Of a DNA stretch of 10,146 nucleotides, positions 1 through 5,710 are shown one piece after another. This DNA is from Candidatus Saccharibacteria bacterium UBA5150 (GTDB lineage: Bacteria > Patescibacteriota > Saccharimonadia > Saccharimonadales > UBA4665): NCBI GenBank assembly GCA_002413795.1, contig DHXS01000005.1:2890-13035 (forward strand). The letters run 5' to 3'. The notes below the pieces were generated by a model that saw nothing but the letters and a program-made list of their open reading frames with translations, searched no databases and was not told the DNA's origin. A program made the position numbers and the translations under genes. How positions within the stretch are numbered: position 1 is the stretch's first letter; each line of letters starts with the position of its first letter.

Positions 1-639
1 CATGCGGATCTGGTTGATGAAGATGACGCTGGCCTTACTGCGGCTGATCACGCTGGTGAGCTTGCGCAGAGCCTGGCTCATCAGCCGGGCCTGCAGGCCC
101 ATGTGGCTGTCGCCCATGTCGCCTTCAATTTCGGCGCGCGGCACCAAGGCCGCCACCGAGTCGACCACAATCAGATCGACGGCGTTACTGCGAACCAGCG
201 TTTCGACGATTTCGAGGGCTTGCTCGCCGTTGTCGGGCTGGCTGAGCAACAGATTTTCAATATCGACACCGATGCGCTTGGCGTAGGACGGGTCCAGGGC
301 GTGCTCAGCGTCTATAAAGGCGGCTGTGCCGCCGGTTTTCTGGACTTCGGCGATGGCATGAAGAGTAAGGGTGGTTTTGCCGGACGACTCCGGGCCGTAA
401 ATTTCAAGCACCCGGCCCCTGGGAATACCGCCGCCAAGAGCTATGTCCAGGCTTAGTGCGCCGCTCGGGGTGCATTCCGCGGCACCAACATGGGCATCGC
501 CCAATTTCATAATCGAACCTTTGCCGAACTGCTTTTCGATAGTTTCCAGTGCCAGCCCGAGCGCCTTGGCCTTGCCCTCGGAGGCCTCACTCTTGGCGGT
601 AGTCTTCGCTGCCTGCTTAGTAGCTTTAGGTTCTGCCAT
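1..639 (-). CDS. recA: Recombinase RecA, N-terminal 213 residues (cut by window edge)
   Basis: RecA forms ATP-dependent filaments on single-stranded DNA for strand exchange and recombinational repair. Read on the minus strand, the frame is open from an ATG at 639 to base 1. Diagnostic parts are the IEKQFGKGSIMKLG segment (residues 34-47), the Walker A P-loop GPESSGKTT (82-90), IVVDSVAALVP (157-167), the loop L1 region EIEGDMGDSHMGLQ (170-183) and the start of loop L2, FINQIRM (207-213). RecA is usually about 350 residues, so roughly 60 percent is present. The N terminus has a Lys/Ala-rich extension of about 15 residues compared with E. coli RecA. Start 639 is chosen because AGAAGGAG sits about 5 bases upstream. 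An in-frame ATG at 657 would add six residues but has a poorer ribosome site. The gene is divergent from the pilus cluster. No LexA-like palindrome was recognised in the shared upstream region. Confidence 0.97.
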   Translation of the reverse strand, partial: MAEPKATKQAAKTTAKSEASEGKAKALGLALETIEKQFGKGSIMKLGDAHVGAAECTPSGALSLDIALGGGIPRGRVLEIYGPESSGKTTLTLHAIAEVQKTGGTAAFIDAEHALDPSYAKRIGVDIENLLLSQPDNGEQALEIVETLVRSNAVDLIVVDSVAALVPRAEIEGDMGDSHMGLQARLMSQALRKLTSVISRSKASVIFINQIRM

Positions 640-674
640 TACAACTCCTTCTGTCATTGCTTGCCTTTCGCTTA

Positions 675-680
675 ATTATA
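675..680 (-). promoter_or_regulatory. recA promoter -10 box (TATAAT)
   Basis: On the minus strand the region reads CTAAAATATAATTAAG, a perfect TATAAT 35 bases upstream of the recA ATG at 639. The predicted start of transcription is near 668, giving a leader of about 30 bases that includes the AGAAGGAG ribosome site. No convincing TTGACA-like -35 hexamer lies 16-18 bases upstream, so strength is uncertain. The call rests on sequence match and position only. Confidence 0.55.
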
Positions 681-786
681 TTTTAGCACTATAAGCGCAG
701 GCGGGCCGTAATGAAAACTGCTACAGCTTAGTTTGTGCCAAGATTTAATATTTATTTAATAACCGGCCTTGGTGATTTCGCTTACG

Positions 787-809
787 TTTTACCGGTCATG
801 CTGGTAAAA
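787..809. repeat. Inverted repeat TTTTACC-N9-GGTAAAA upstream of pilB
   Basis: The arms TTTTACC (787-793) and GGTAAAA (803-809) are perfect inverted complements around a 9-base spacer. The spacer could extend the pairing in RNA through G795-C801 and two G-U wobbles. The right arm coincides with the proposed extended -10 of pilB, so the site could be an operator for a dimeric repressor. If transcription starts further upstream, at the alternative promoter 733-760, it would instead be an RNA hairpin in the leader. Which applies cannot be told from sequence. Confidence 0.5.
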
Positions 810-810
810 T
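802..810 (+). promoter_or_regulatory. Putative extended -10 promoter of pilBC (TGGTAAAAT)
   Basis: TGGTAAAAT matches the extended -10 pattern TGnTATAAT, with five of six matches in the hexamer. No good -35 is present (TTACGT at 782-787), which extended -10 promoters tolerate. Predicted transcription starts near 817-818. An alternative is TTGTGC (733-738), a 16-base spacer and TTTAAT (755-760), which would give a leader of about 90 bases containing the inverted repeat. The pilM promoter in this window has the same extended -10 form. Confidence 0.4.
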
Positions 811-818
811 TAAACTCG

Positions 819-857
819 ATGGGTGGACTCTCTAAACAAACAGCCGGAAAACCGTAA
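819..857 (+). CDS. Possible 12-codon leader ORF upstream of pilB
   Basis: An ATG at 819 opens a reading frame encoding MGGLSKQTAGKP. It ends in a TAA (855-857) whose last base is the first base of the pilB ATG (TAATG). The frame differs from that of pilB. There is no Shine-Dalgarno upstream. If the extended -10 at 802-810 is used, however, the transcript would begin one or two bases before this ATG, making it effectively leaderless. Terminating ribosomes could then restart at pilB, whose own ribosome site is weak (GGAAAA). So short an ORF can easily arise by chance, so this is a hypothesis. Confidence 0.25.
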   Translation: MGGLSKQTAGKP

Positions 858-2671
858 TGCGCATACCCGATTCTCTAGTTGAAAAGCTAATCACCAAAAA
901 GGGCGGCCTGGATAAAGAAAAGCTGGCCGGCTTGCACGAGCAGGCGCTGGCCGACAAACAGCCCCTGCAGGACGTAGTTATTAAGAGTAATGTGATAACC
1001 GAAAAGGAGCTTACCAAGCTCTACGCCGATGAGATTGAAGTGCCTTTCGTGGAGCTCAAAGCCACCGAGATAGACCACGAAGTCCTTAAGCAGCTGCCGG
1101 AACGTATCGCCAGGCAGTACAAAGCGGTGGTTTTCGAGCTTGATAAACAAGGCGCTAAGTCGGTGGCTATGGAAGATCCCGATGATATCCAGGCGCTCAA
1201 CTTCTTGCAAAAACAGCTTGGTAACAAGCTAAAAGTCTATATAACGACCACCAGCCTCCTGCAGTCGGCGCTGGACCAGTACCGGGGCAACATCAGCAGT
1301 GAGCTGACCAAGGTTATCACCGACGAGGGCAGTGCCGAAGCCGAAGACGAAGAAGTTGATGAAAAAGACCTGGCCGAGGATTCGCCGGTCGCCCAAACCG
1401 TTAACATTCTTATAGAGTACGGCATTAAATCCGGCGCCAGCGACATTCATATCGAGCCGCGTGAAGAGTTCGTGGTAGTACGCTACCGCATCGACGGCTT
1501 ACTGCGCGAAGCCAACAAACTGCCGCGCAAATTATTGGGAGCCTTAGTCAGCCGCATTAAGATCCTGAGCAATCTAAAAATTGACGAGCACCGGGCGCCC
1601 CAGGACGGCCGTTTCAAGATTGAAGCCAGCGGCCAGGTTTATGCCCTTCGCGTTTCAACCCTGCCGATTCTGGATGGCGAGAAGGTGGTCATGCGTATCC
1701 TTAACGAATCAAGCAAGGCCGCCAGTTTTAACGAGCTCGGTTTTTGGGGCGAGGCACTGGCCGAACTGCAGCAGGCCATTACCCAGCCGCATGGCATGGT
1801 GTTGGTCACCGGCCCGACCGGTTCGGGCAAGTCGACCACGCTTTTTAGCGTGCTGAGTTCGCTAAATACCCCCAACGTCAATATTTCCACCGTGGAGGAT
1901 CCGATTGAATACCACGTGGTCGGGGCCAACCAGACCCAGGTCAACCCGGTAGCCGGCATGACCTTTACCAATGGCCTGCGGGCCCTCCTGCGGCAGGATC
2001 CGAACATTATCATGGTCGGCGAGATCCGTGATGGTGAAACGGCCGACCTGGCCGTGCAGGCCGCCCTGACGGGCCACCTGGTTTTTAGCACCCTGCACAC
2101 CAACAATGCCGCCACCTGTCTGCCCCGTTTGCTAGATATGGGTGTTGAGCCTTTCCTGATTGCCAGCACGGTGCGGGTAGTGATCGGCCAGCGGCTGGTC
2201 CGCCGCCTATGCATGGACTGCCGCCAGGCTTTTGCGCCCGACGCCACGCTGTTGAAAAGTATCGATAAATCGTTAAGGCTCAGTGACAACGGCGGCATTA
2301 AGCGCATGCACGAACTGGAAGAAGCGGCGCTAAAGGACGGCATCGGCGTATCGGTCACTAAAGAAGCCAAGAGCAAGGAGTCGGAAACGCTTAGCAGTAC
2401 ACCTTCAACCGTCAGCCGGCTTTGGAAAGCCAATGATGCCGGCTGTGACACCTGCAATCATACCGGCTACAAAGGCCGGATCGGCATTTACGAAGTCCTC
2501 AGCAACACCACGGCGGTCCAGAAAATGATCGTCGGCAACAGCACCTCCGAGGCTATCGAATTAACCGCTATTCAAGAGGGCATGCTTACCATGCAGCTGG
2601 ACGGTTTCATAAAAGCCCTGCGCGGCCAGACTACCATAGAGGAGGTCCTGCGCGTCACGGCGCAGGAATAA
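857..2671 (+). CDS. pilB: Type IV pilus extension ATPase PilB (GspE/T2SSE family)
   Basis: A cytoplasmic hexameric ATPase that drives pilus extension by acting on PilC. The 604 residues hold an N-terminal MshEN/T2SSE_N-like domain (about 20-145), an acidic linker (157-176), the N2 region with ASDIHIEP (194-201), and the motor domain. Motor motifs are Walker A GPTGSGKST (319-327, Lys325), Asp box VEDPIE (346-351), Walker B region with GEIRD (388-392, Glu389) and His box LTGHLVFSTLH (404-414). A zinc-type tetracysteine (Cys452/455 and Cys530/533) is typical of PilB and GspE and is normally absent from PilT, which argues for extension over retraction. About 74 residues separate the two Cys pairs, and most of that stretch looks like flexible charged sequence. 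The N-terminal domain lacks a clear RLG-type c-di-GMP motif. The ATG at 857 is the only good start: an in-frame stop lies at 833-835. pilC follows after 10 bases. Confidence 0.97.
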   Translation: MRIPDSLVEKLITKKGGLDKEKLAGLHEQALADKQPLQDVVIKSNVITEKELTKLYADEIEVPFVELKATEIDHEVLKQLPERIARQYKAVVFELDKQGAKSVAMEDPDDIQALNFLQKQLGNKLKVYITTTSLLQSALDQYRGNISSELTKVITDEGSAEAEDEEVDEKDLAEDSPVAQTVNILIEYGIKSGASDIHIEPREEFVVVRYRIDGLLREANKLPRKLLGALVSRIKILSNLKIDEHRAPQDGRFKIEASGQVYALRVSTLPILDGEKVVMRILNESSKAASFNELGFWGEALAELQQAITQPHGMVLVTGPTGSGKSTTLFSVLSSLNTPNVNISTVEDPIEYHVVGANQTQVNPVAGMTFTNGLRALLRQDPNIIMVGEIRDGETADLAVQAALTGHLVFSTLHTNNAATCLPRLLDMGVEPFLIASTVRVVIGQRLVRRLCMDCRQAFAPDATLLKSIDKSLRLSDNGGIKRMHELEEAALKDGIGVSVTKEAKSKESETLSSTPSTVSRLWKANDAGCDTCNHTGYKGRIGIYEVLSNTTAVQKMIVGNSTSEAIELTAIQEGMLTMQLDGFIKALRGQTTIEEVLRVTAQE

Positions 2672-2681
2672 ATTTGCCAAT

Positions 2682-3959
2682 ATGCAGTTCAGCTACAAAG
2701 CAGTTACCAAAGAAGGCCGGACCATCTCCGGCACGACAGAGGCGGCCAGCCGTTCGGCCGTATTGCAGCTGCTGCACAAACAAGACCTGAAGCCGGTTTT
2801 AGTAGAGGCCGATAAGCACCATCGCAAGTCGGACGGCGGCCCGTTCAAGTTCGGCCGCAAAAAGAAAGTCAAACTGGTAGACCTGGTGATCTTCACCAGA
2901 CAGCTGTCGACCATGATATCGGCCGGTGTGCCGCTGGCCCGGTCGCTGGCCTCCCTGCAAAGTGATGCCGGCAATCCTTACATGCGCGAGGTGTTAGCCG
3001 GCGTTGCCAAGGAAGTAGAGGGCGGCGTAGCCCTGGGCGACGCCTTCGCCAAGTACCCAAATGTTTTCTCGGAAGTTTACGTAAACATGGTGCGGGCCGG
3101 CGAAGAAGGCGGCATCCTGGACGATATTCTCCAGCGTTTGGCCAAGCAGGTTGAACAGGATGCCAGCATCCGCAAGAAAATTAAAAGCGCCATGATGTAT
3201 CCGATTGTAATCCTGGGCGTTACGGTGATAGCTTTCTTCGGTATCATGCTGTTTATCGTCCCCAAGTTGGGCGGCATATTGTTGTCTCTGGGAGGACCAA
3301 ATGCCAAACTGCCGGTTTATACTCAAGTGTTGCTTAATTTTAGCAATTTCTGCGCCAAGCCCACCATTCTAGGTCACTTGCCGATTCCTATTATTAACAA
3401 ACTGCCGAACCTAATTCTGTTGCTGATTTTAGGCGTAGTAGCCACCATTTTTCTGATGCGTTACGTGCGCACCGAGCCAGGCAAGTATAAGCTCCATGCC
3501 CTATTGCTGAGAATTCCGGTCGTTAAAATCGTTATCCTAAAGGTCGCTATAGCCCGTTTTTCGCGGACTTTCGCTTCCTTAATGGGCTCCGGGGTCAGCG
3601 TGCTGGATGCCTTGGAAGTTACCGGCGCGGCGCTGGGCAATAAAGTCATCGAAAAAGAACTTAAAGAGGCTGCCGAGGACGTCAAAAACGGCAAACCGCT
3701 TAGCGAGCCGATCAGTCACAGCAAGCACTTCCCGCCGATCGTGGCCCAGATGCTGATGGTCGGCGAGGAAACCGGCCAGATAGATACCGTGCTGACCAAA
3801 ATAGCTGACTTTTACGAAGAAGAGGTGTCCGTGTTGATTGACGGTTTGGCGGCGATTATTGAGCCGATTATGATCATTTTTCTAGGGGCCGGCGTCGGTT
3901 TGATTGCCGCGTCGGTCATGGGCCCGATCGCCAACCTGTCCAAAAATATCGGCCAGTAA
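2682..3959 (+). CDS. pilC: Type IV pilus inner-membrane platform protein PilC (GspF/T2SSF family)
   Basis: A polytopic platform protein that couples PilB ATP hydrolysis to pilin extraction from the membrane. It has 425 residues, normal for the family. Two T2SSF repeats are visible: FTRQLSTMISAGVPLARSL (71-89) matches FSRTFASLMGSGVSVLDAL (293-311), and MVRAGEEGG (137-145) matches MVGEETGQID (359-368). Hydrophobic membrane segments lie at about 172-194, 242-260 and 389-413. The N terminus (FSYKAVTKEGRTISGTTEA) is the usual short PilC lead-in, followed by a basic stretch at 57-64. It follows pilB by 10 bases with a weak ribosome site, so it is probably co-transcribed and perhaps translationally coupled. 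The locus then switches to an independent promoter for the pilin. Confidence 0.97.
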   Translation: MQFSYKAVTKEGRTISGTTEAASRSAVLQLLHKQDLKPVLVEADKHHRKSDGGPFKFGRKKKVKLVDLVIFTRQLSTMISAGVPLARSLASLQSDAGNPYMREVLAGVAKEVEGGVALGDAFAKYPNVFSEVYVNMVRAGEEGGILDDILQRLAKQVEQDASIRKKIKSAMMYPIVILGVTVIAFFGIMLFIVPKLGGILLSLGGPNAKLPVYTQVLLNFSNFCAKPTILGHLPIPIINKLPNLILLLILGVVATIFLMRYVRTEPGKYKLHALLLRIPVVKIVILKVAIARFSRTFASLMGSGVSVLDALEVTGAALGNKVIEKELKEAAEDVKNGKPLSEPISHSKHFPPIVAQMLMVGEETGQIDTVLTKIADFYEEEVSVLIDGLAAIIEPIMIIFLGAGVGLIAASVMGPIANLSKNIGQ

Positions 3960-3972
3960 TCCACAACCGGGG

Positions 3973-4000
3973 TTGACGAGCTGTCGCTTATGGTTATAAT
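3973..4000 (+). promoter_or_regulatory. Strong sigma70-type promoter of the major pilin gene
   Basis: TTGACG (3973-3978), a 16-base spacer and TATAAT (3995-4000) give five of six plus six of six matches to the consensus hexamers. This is the best promoter in the window. It begins 13 bases after the pilC stop. Predicted transcription starts near 4007, giving a leader of about 80 bases. A small inverted repeat, CAACC-GG-GGTTG (3964-3975), overlaps the -35 and might be a regulator site. Confidence 0.8.
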
Positions 4001-4016
4001 CATTCTCAGATACTTG

Positions 4017-4038
4017 CGGCTATAGAATATATACGCCG
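4017..4038 (+). other. Possible 5'-UTR hairpin in the pilin leader
   Basis: CGGCTATA (4017-4024) pairs with TATA (4030-4033) and GCCG (4035-4038) around a 5-base loop, with C4034 bulged. This gives eight base pairs about ten bases into the predicted transcript. A 5'-terminal stem of this kind can lengthen mRNA life. No U-run follows, so it is not an intrinsic terminator. Function is inferred only. Confidence 0.35.
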
Positions 4039-4070
4039 TGGGATCAATAGTAAAAAGAAACTAAATAATC

Positions 4071-4077
4071 AAGGAGG
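4071..4077 (+). promoter_or_regulatory. Consensus Shine-Dalgarno of the pilin gene (AAGGAGG)
   Basis: AAGGAGG is fully complementary to the usual 16S rRNA 3' end and lies 10 bases before the ATG at 4088. It is much stronger than the ribosome sites of the other pil genes here. It fixes the pilin start and suggests high translation. Confidence 0.85.
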
Positions 4078-4087
4078 GTGGGCTCTC

Positions 4088-4564
4088 ATGATCTCCCTTA
4101 AAAAAAGTAATCAAGGCTTCACGATCGTCGAACTTTTGATCGTCATCGTAGTCATCGGTATTTTGGCGTTACTCGTCATTACTACCTACAGCGGCATTCA
4201 GGCTAAAGCGCGTAACTCTAAGCGCTCATCGGATGTCAAATCACTACAAACGCAAATCGAGGCTTATTTCAGCCAGAACGGCTACTATCCCAGCCGAACT
4301 GACATGAATACCGGTACCTGGTTGAGCACTAACATGAAGAGTCTTGATCAGAACGCTCTGATCGATCCTTCGAATGCTACTCAGAGCAAGACACTGGTCG
4401 CTTCACCGGTCGCTAAGTCATACTCGTATGACGTCCAGAACAGCGGCGGCACCAGTTGCGAGGCCGACGATACTACCTGTGTTAAGTACACCTTGACCGC
4501 CACCTATGAAGGCACGGTTAACGGCAGTACCACGGCAGTAGCCAAAAACCTTGACGGCAGCTAA
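4088..4564 (+). CDS. Major type IV pilin (prepilin, PilA/PilE-like)
   Basis: The probable structural subunit of the pilus fibre. The 158-residue prepilin has a basic 10-residue class-III leader (MISLKKSNQG), a PilD cleavage site G10/F11, and an N-terminal helix FTIVELLIVIVVIGILALLV (11-30) with the conserved Glu at mature position 5 (residue 15). A polar helix with QTQIEAYFSQNGYYPS (54-69) follows, a hallmark of small PilE/GspG-type pilins. Cys124 and Cys131 could form a small C-terminal disulfide loop (D-region). Mature length would be 148 residues, typical for a major pilin. The major-subunit role is inferred from its own near-consensus promoter, perfect Shine-Dalgarno and strong terminator. 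The symbol is left blank because pilA and pilE usage varies. Confidence 0.92.
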   Translation: MISLKKSNQGFTIVELLIVIVVIGILALLVITTYSGIQAKARNSKRSSDVKSLQTQIEAYFSQNGYYPSRTDMNTGTWLSTNMKSLDQNALIDPSNATQSKTLVASPVAKSYSYDVQNSGGTSCEADDTTCVKYTLTATYEGTVNGSTTAVAKNLDGS

Positions 4565-4591
4565 ACCGTTAAAGCATTTGCTAAGAAAACT

Positions 4592-4618
4592 AAAAGCCCC
4601 GGTAACTCCGGGGCTTTT
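4592..4618 (+). terminator. Intrinsic terminator after the pilin gene
   Basis: AAAAGCCCCGG (4592-4602), loop TAACT and CCGGGGCTTTT (4608-4618) form a perfect 11-bp stem ending in a short T-run, 27 bases after the pilin stop. The flanking A- and T-tracts make it potentially bidirectional. It should cut most transcription before the minor pilin genes and so set subunit ratios. Confidence 0.92.
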
Positions 4619-4638
4619 ATACTACAATAAACGTAAGC

Positions 4639-5037
4639 ATGAAATCACGTAGACTGACATCGGAAGGCCTGACCATTATTGAGCTTTTAGTGAGTATTGT
4701 TGTGGCCGGGGTTGTAATCGGCTCGTTGAGTCAGGTGGTTAGTACCTACCTGCACGTCAGTCAGCGCGGTCGCTACCTGAACCTGGCCAATTCCTACATC
4801 GAGGCTAAGGTAGAAGCTTTGCGCAATGTCGGCTACAACAGCTTGACTCTGGGGACTACAAGCTTAACCGGCGAGCTGCCCACTCAGATGCCGCTGACGC
4901 GCAGCGCTTCCATGACGGTTAGCAGCCCCAGCAACGGCCTTAAGCAGGTCGATCTATCCGTTACTTACGCCGACAACGGGCAAAGCAACACCTATAGCTA
5001 CACGACTTATCTGGGAGAACTTGGTGTCGGGCAGTAA
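4639..5037 (+). CDS. Minor type IV prepilin, PilV/GspI-like
   Basis: A small pilin-like subunit, probably part of the pilus priming or tip complex. The 132 residues begin with leader MKSRRLTSEG, a predicted cleavage G10/L11, then LTIIELLVSIVVAGVVIGSL (11-30) with Glu at mature position 5. The stretch YIEAKVEALRNVGYNSL (53-69) resembles the helix after the membrane segment in PilV/GspI-type minor pilins. The remainder is Ser/Thr-rich and probably beta-structured. There are no cysteines. The start lies only 20 bases after the pilin terminator, with no clear Shine-Dalgarno. Transcription must come from terminator read-through or a weak promoter; TATACT at 4618-4623 is a -10-like match without a -35. 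Its 3' end overlaps the next gene. Confidence 0.85.
   Translation: MKSRRLTSEGLTIIELLVSIVVAGVVIGSLSQVVSTYLHVSQRGRYLNLANSYIEAKVEALRNVGYNSLTLGTTSLTGELPTQMPLTRSASMTVSSPSNGLKQVDLSVTYADNGQSNTYSYTTYLGELGVGQ
5013..5017 (+). promoter_or_regulatory. Shine-Dalgarno deciding the GTG start of the PilW-like gene
   Basis: GGGAG lies inside the 3' end of the preceding gene, 6 bases before GTG 5024 and only 3 bases before TTG 5021. The spacing favours GTG as the true start. Confidence 0.55.
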
Positions 5038-5710
5038 ATTTATAAAGTGGCGCCCGTCACAGAGCGGTTTCACTCTGGTGGAATTGCTGGTCGTGATTAG
5101 TGTTTTATCGATCATTGGCGTGGTCTTTATTGGCATGTCGGCCAATTACTTCGTGATTATTAACCGCAACAACCTGTTGTCCGAAATGACTGTCAGCTCG
5201 CAGAACCTGCTGCGTTCAACGGTTGAGAACCTGCGGTTCGGCGATGGCGTCCGACAGACCAATCAGATCAGCGATGCCAATTCTCCATCTGGCGGCTGGA
5301 ACACCAGCAATAGCAGCTTTGTTATCATCATAGCCGTGCCGGCAGTTGATGCTTCCCGTAATTACATTATCGATCCGGATACCGGCAGCCCCTACATGAA
5401 CGAGCTGGTGTACTACAAGAACGGCACGACGCTAATGGAACGTAAGCTGGCCAATCCTGGCGCCGTCGGCAACAGTTTGACCACCTCCTGTCCGGACGCC
5501 TTCGCCACTACCGCTTGCCCGGCCGATATCAAACTGGCCGATTACGTAAAATCGATGGTCTTCACCCTGTACGACCAGGATGCCGCCCAAACGACTACGG
5601 CTTCGGCGGCCCGCTCGGTCAACATTGCCCTGACTATGGAACGCGGCGTGCCCGGCAAGCCGATTAATCTGATTACCAATATGCGCGTAACTTTAAGGAA
5701 TAGATTCTGA
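5024..5710 (+). CDS. Minor type IV prepilin, PilW/GspJ-like
   Basis: A second minor pilin of 228 residues from GTG 5024 (229 if TTG 5021 is used). The leader ends SQSG with predicted cleavage G15/F16, followed by FTLVELLVVISVLSIIGVVF (16-35) with Glu20 at mature position 5. The larger size, the helix NNLLSEMTVSSQNLLRSTVENLR after the membrane segment (about 49-71), and the C-terminal pattern around SVNIALTMERG (199-209) fit PilW/GspJ-like subunits. Cys156 and Cys165 are likely to pair. The start overlaps the upstream gene by 14 bases and the stop overlaps the next ATG by one base (TGATG), so the minor pilins are probably translated in coupled fashion. The exact minor-pilin class is an inference. 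Confidence 0.87.
   Translation: MSGSKFIKWRPSQSGFTLVELLVVISVLSIIGVVFIGMSANYFVIINRNNLLSEMTVSSQNLLRSTVENLRFGDGVRQTNQISDANSPSGGWNTSNSSFVIIIAVPAVDASRNYIIDPDTGSPYMNELVYYKNGTTLMERKLANPGAVGNSLTTSCPDAFATTACPADIKLADYVKSMVFTLYDQDAAQTTTASAARSVNIALTMERGVPGKPINLITNMRVTLRNRF

Noticed and set aside
103..456. Plus-strand open frame of 117 codons over recA
   Set aside because: The minus strand here encodes unmistakable RecA motifs, and the plus-strand product has no recognisable feature.
1639..2457. Long open frame of 272 codons on the minus strand inside pilB
   Set aside because: It is antisense to the conserved PilB motor domain. Its translation is Ser/Arg/Leu-rich with no recognisable motif, as expected for the complement of a G+C-rich coding frame.
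857..2671. Identification of this gene as pilT rather than pilB
   Set aside because: It has the long N-terminal domain and the tetracysteine metal site of extension ATPases. PilT is shorter, normally lacks both, and is not seen in the window.
5021..5023. TTG at 5021 as start of the PilW-like gene
   Set aside because: The GGGAG ribosome site is only 3 bases away. GTG 5024 has normal 6-base spacing and is the more common start codon.
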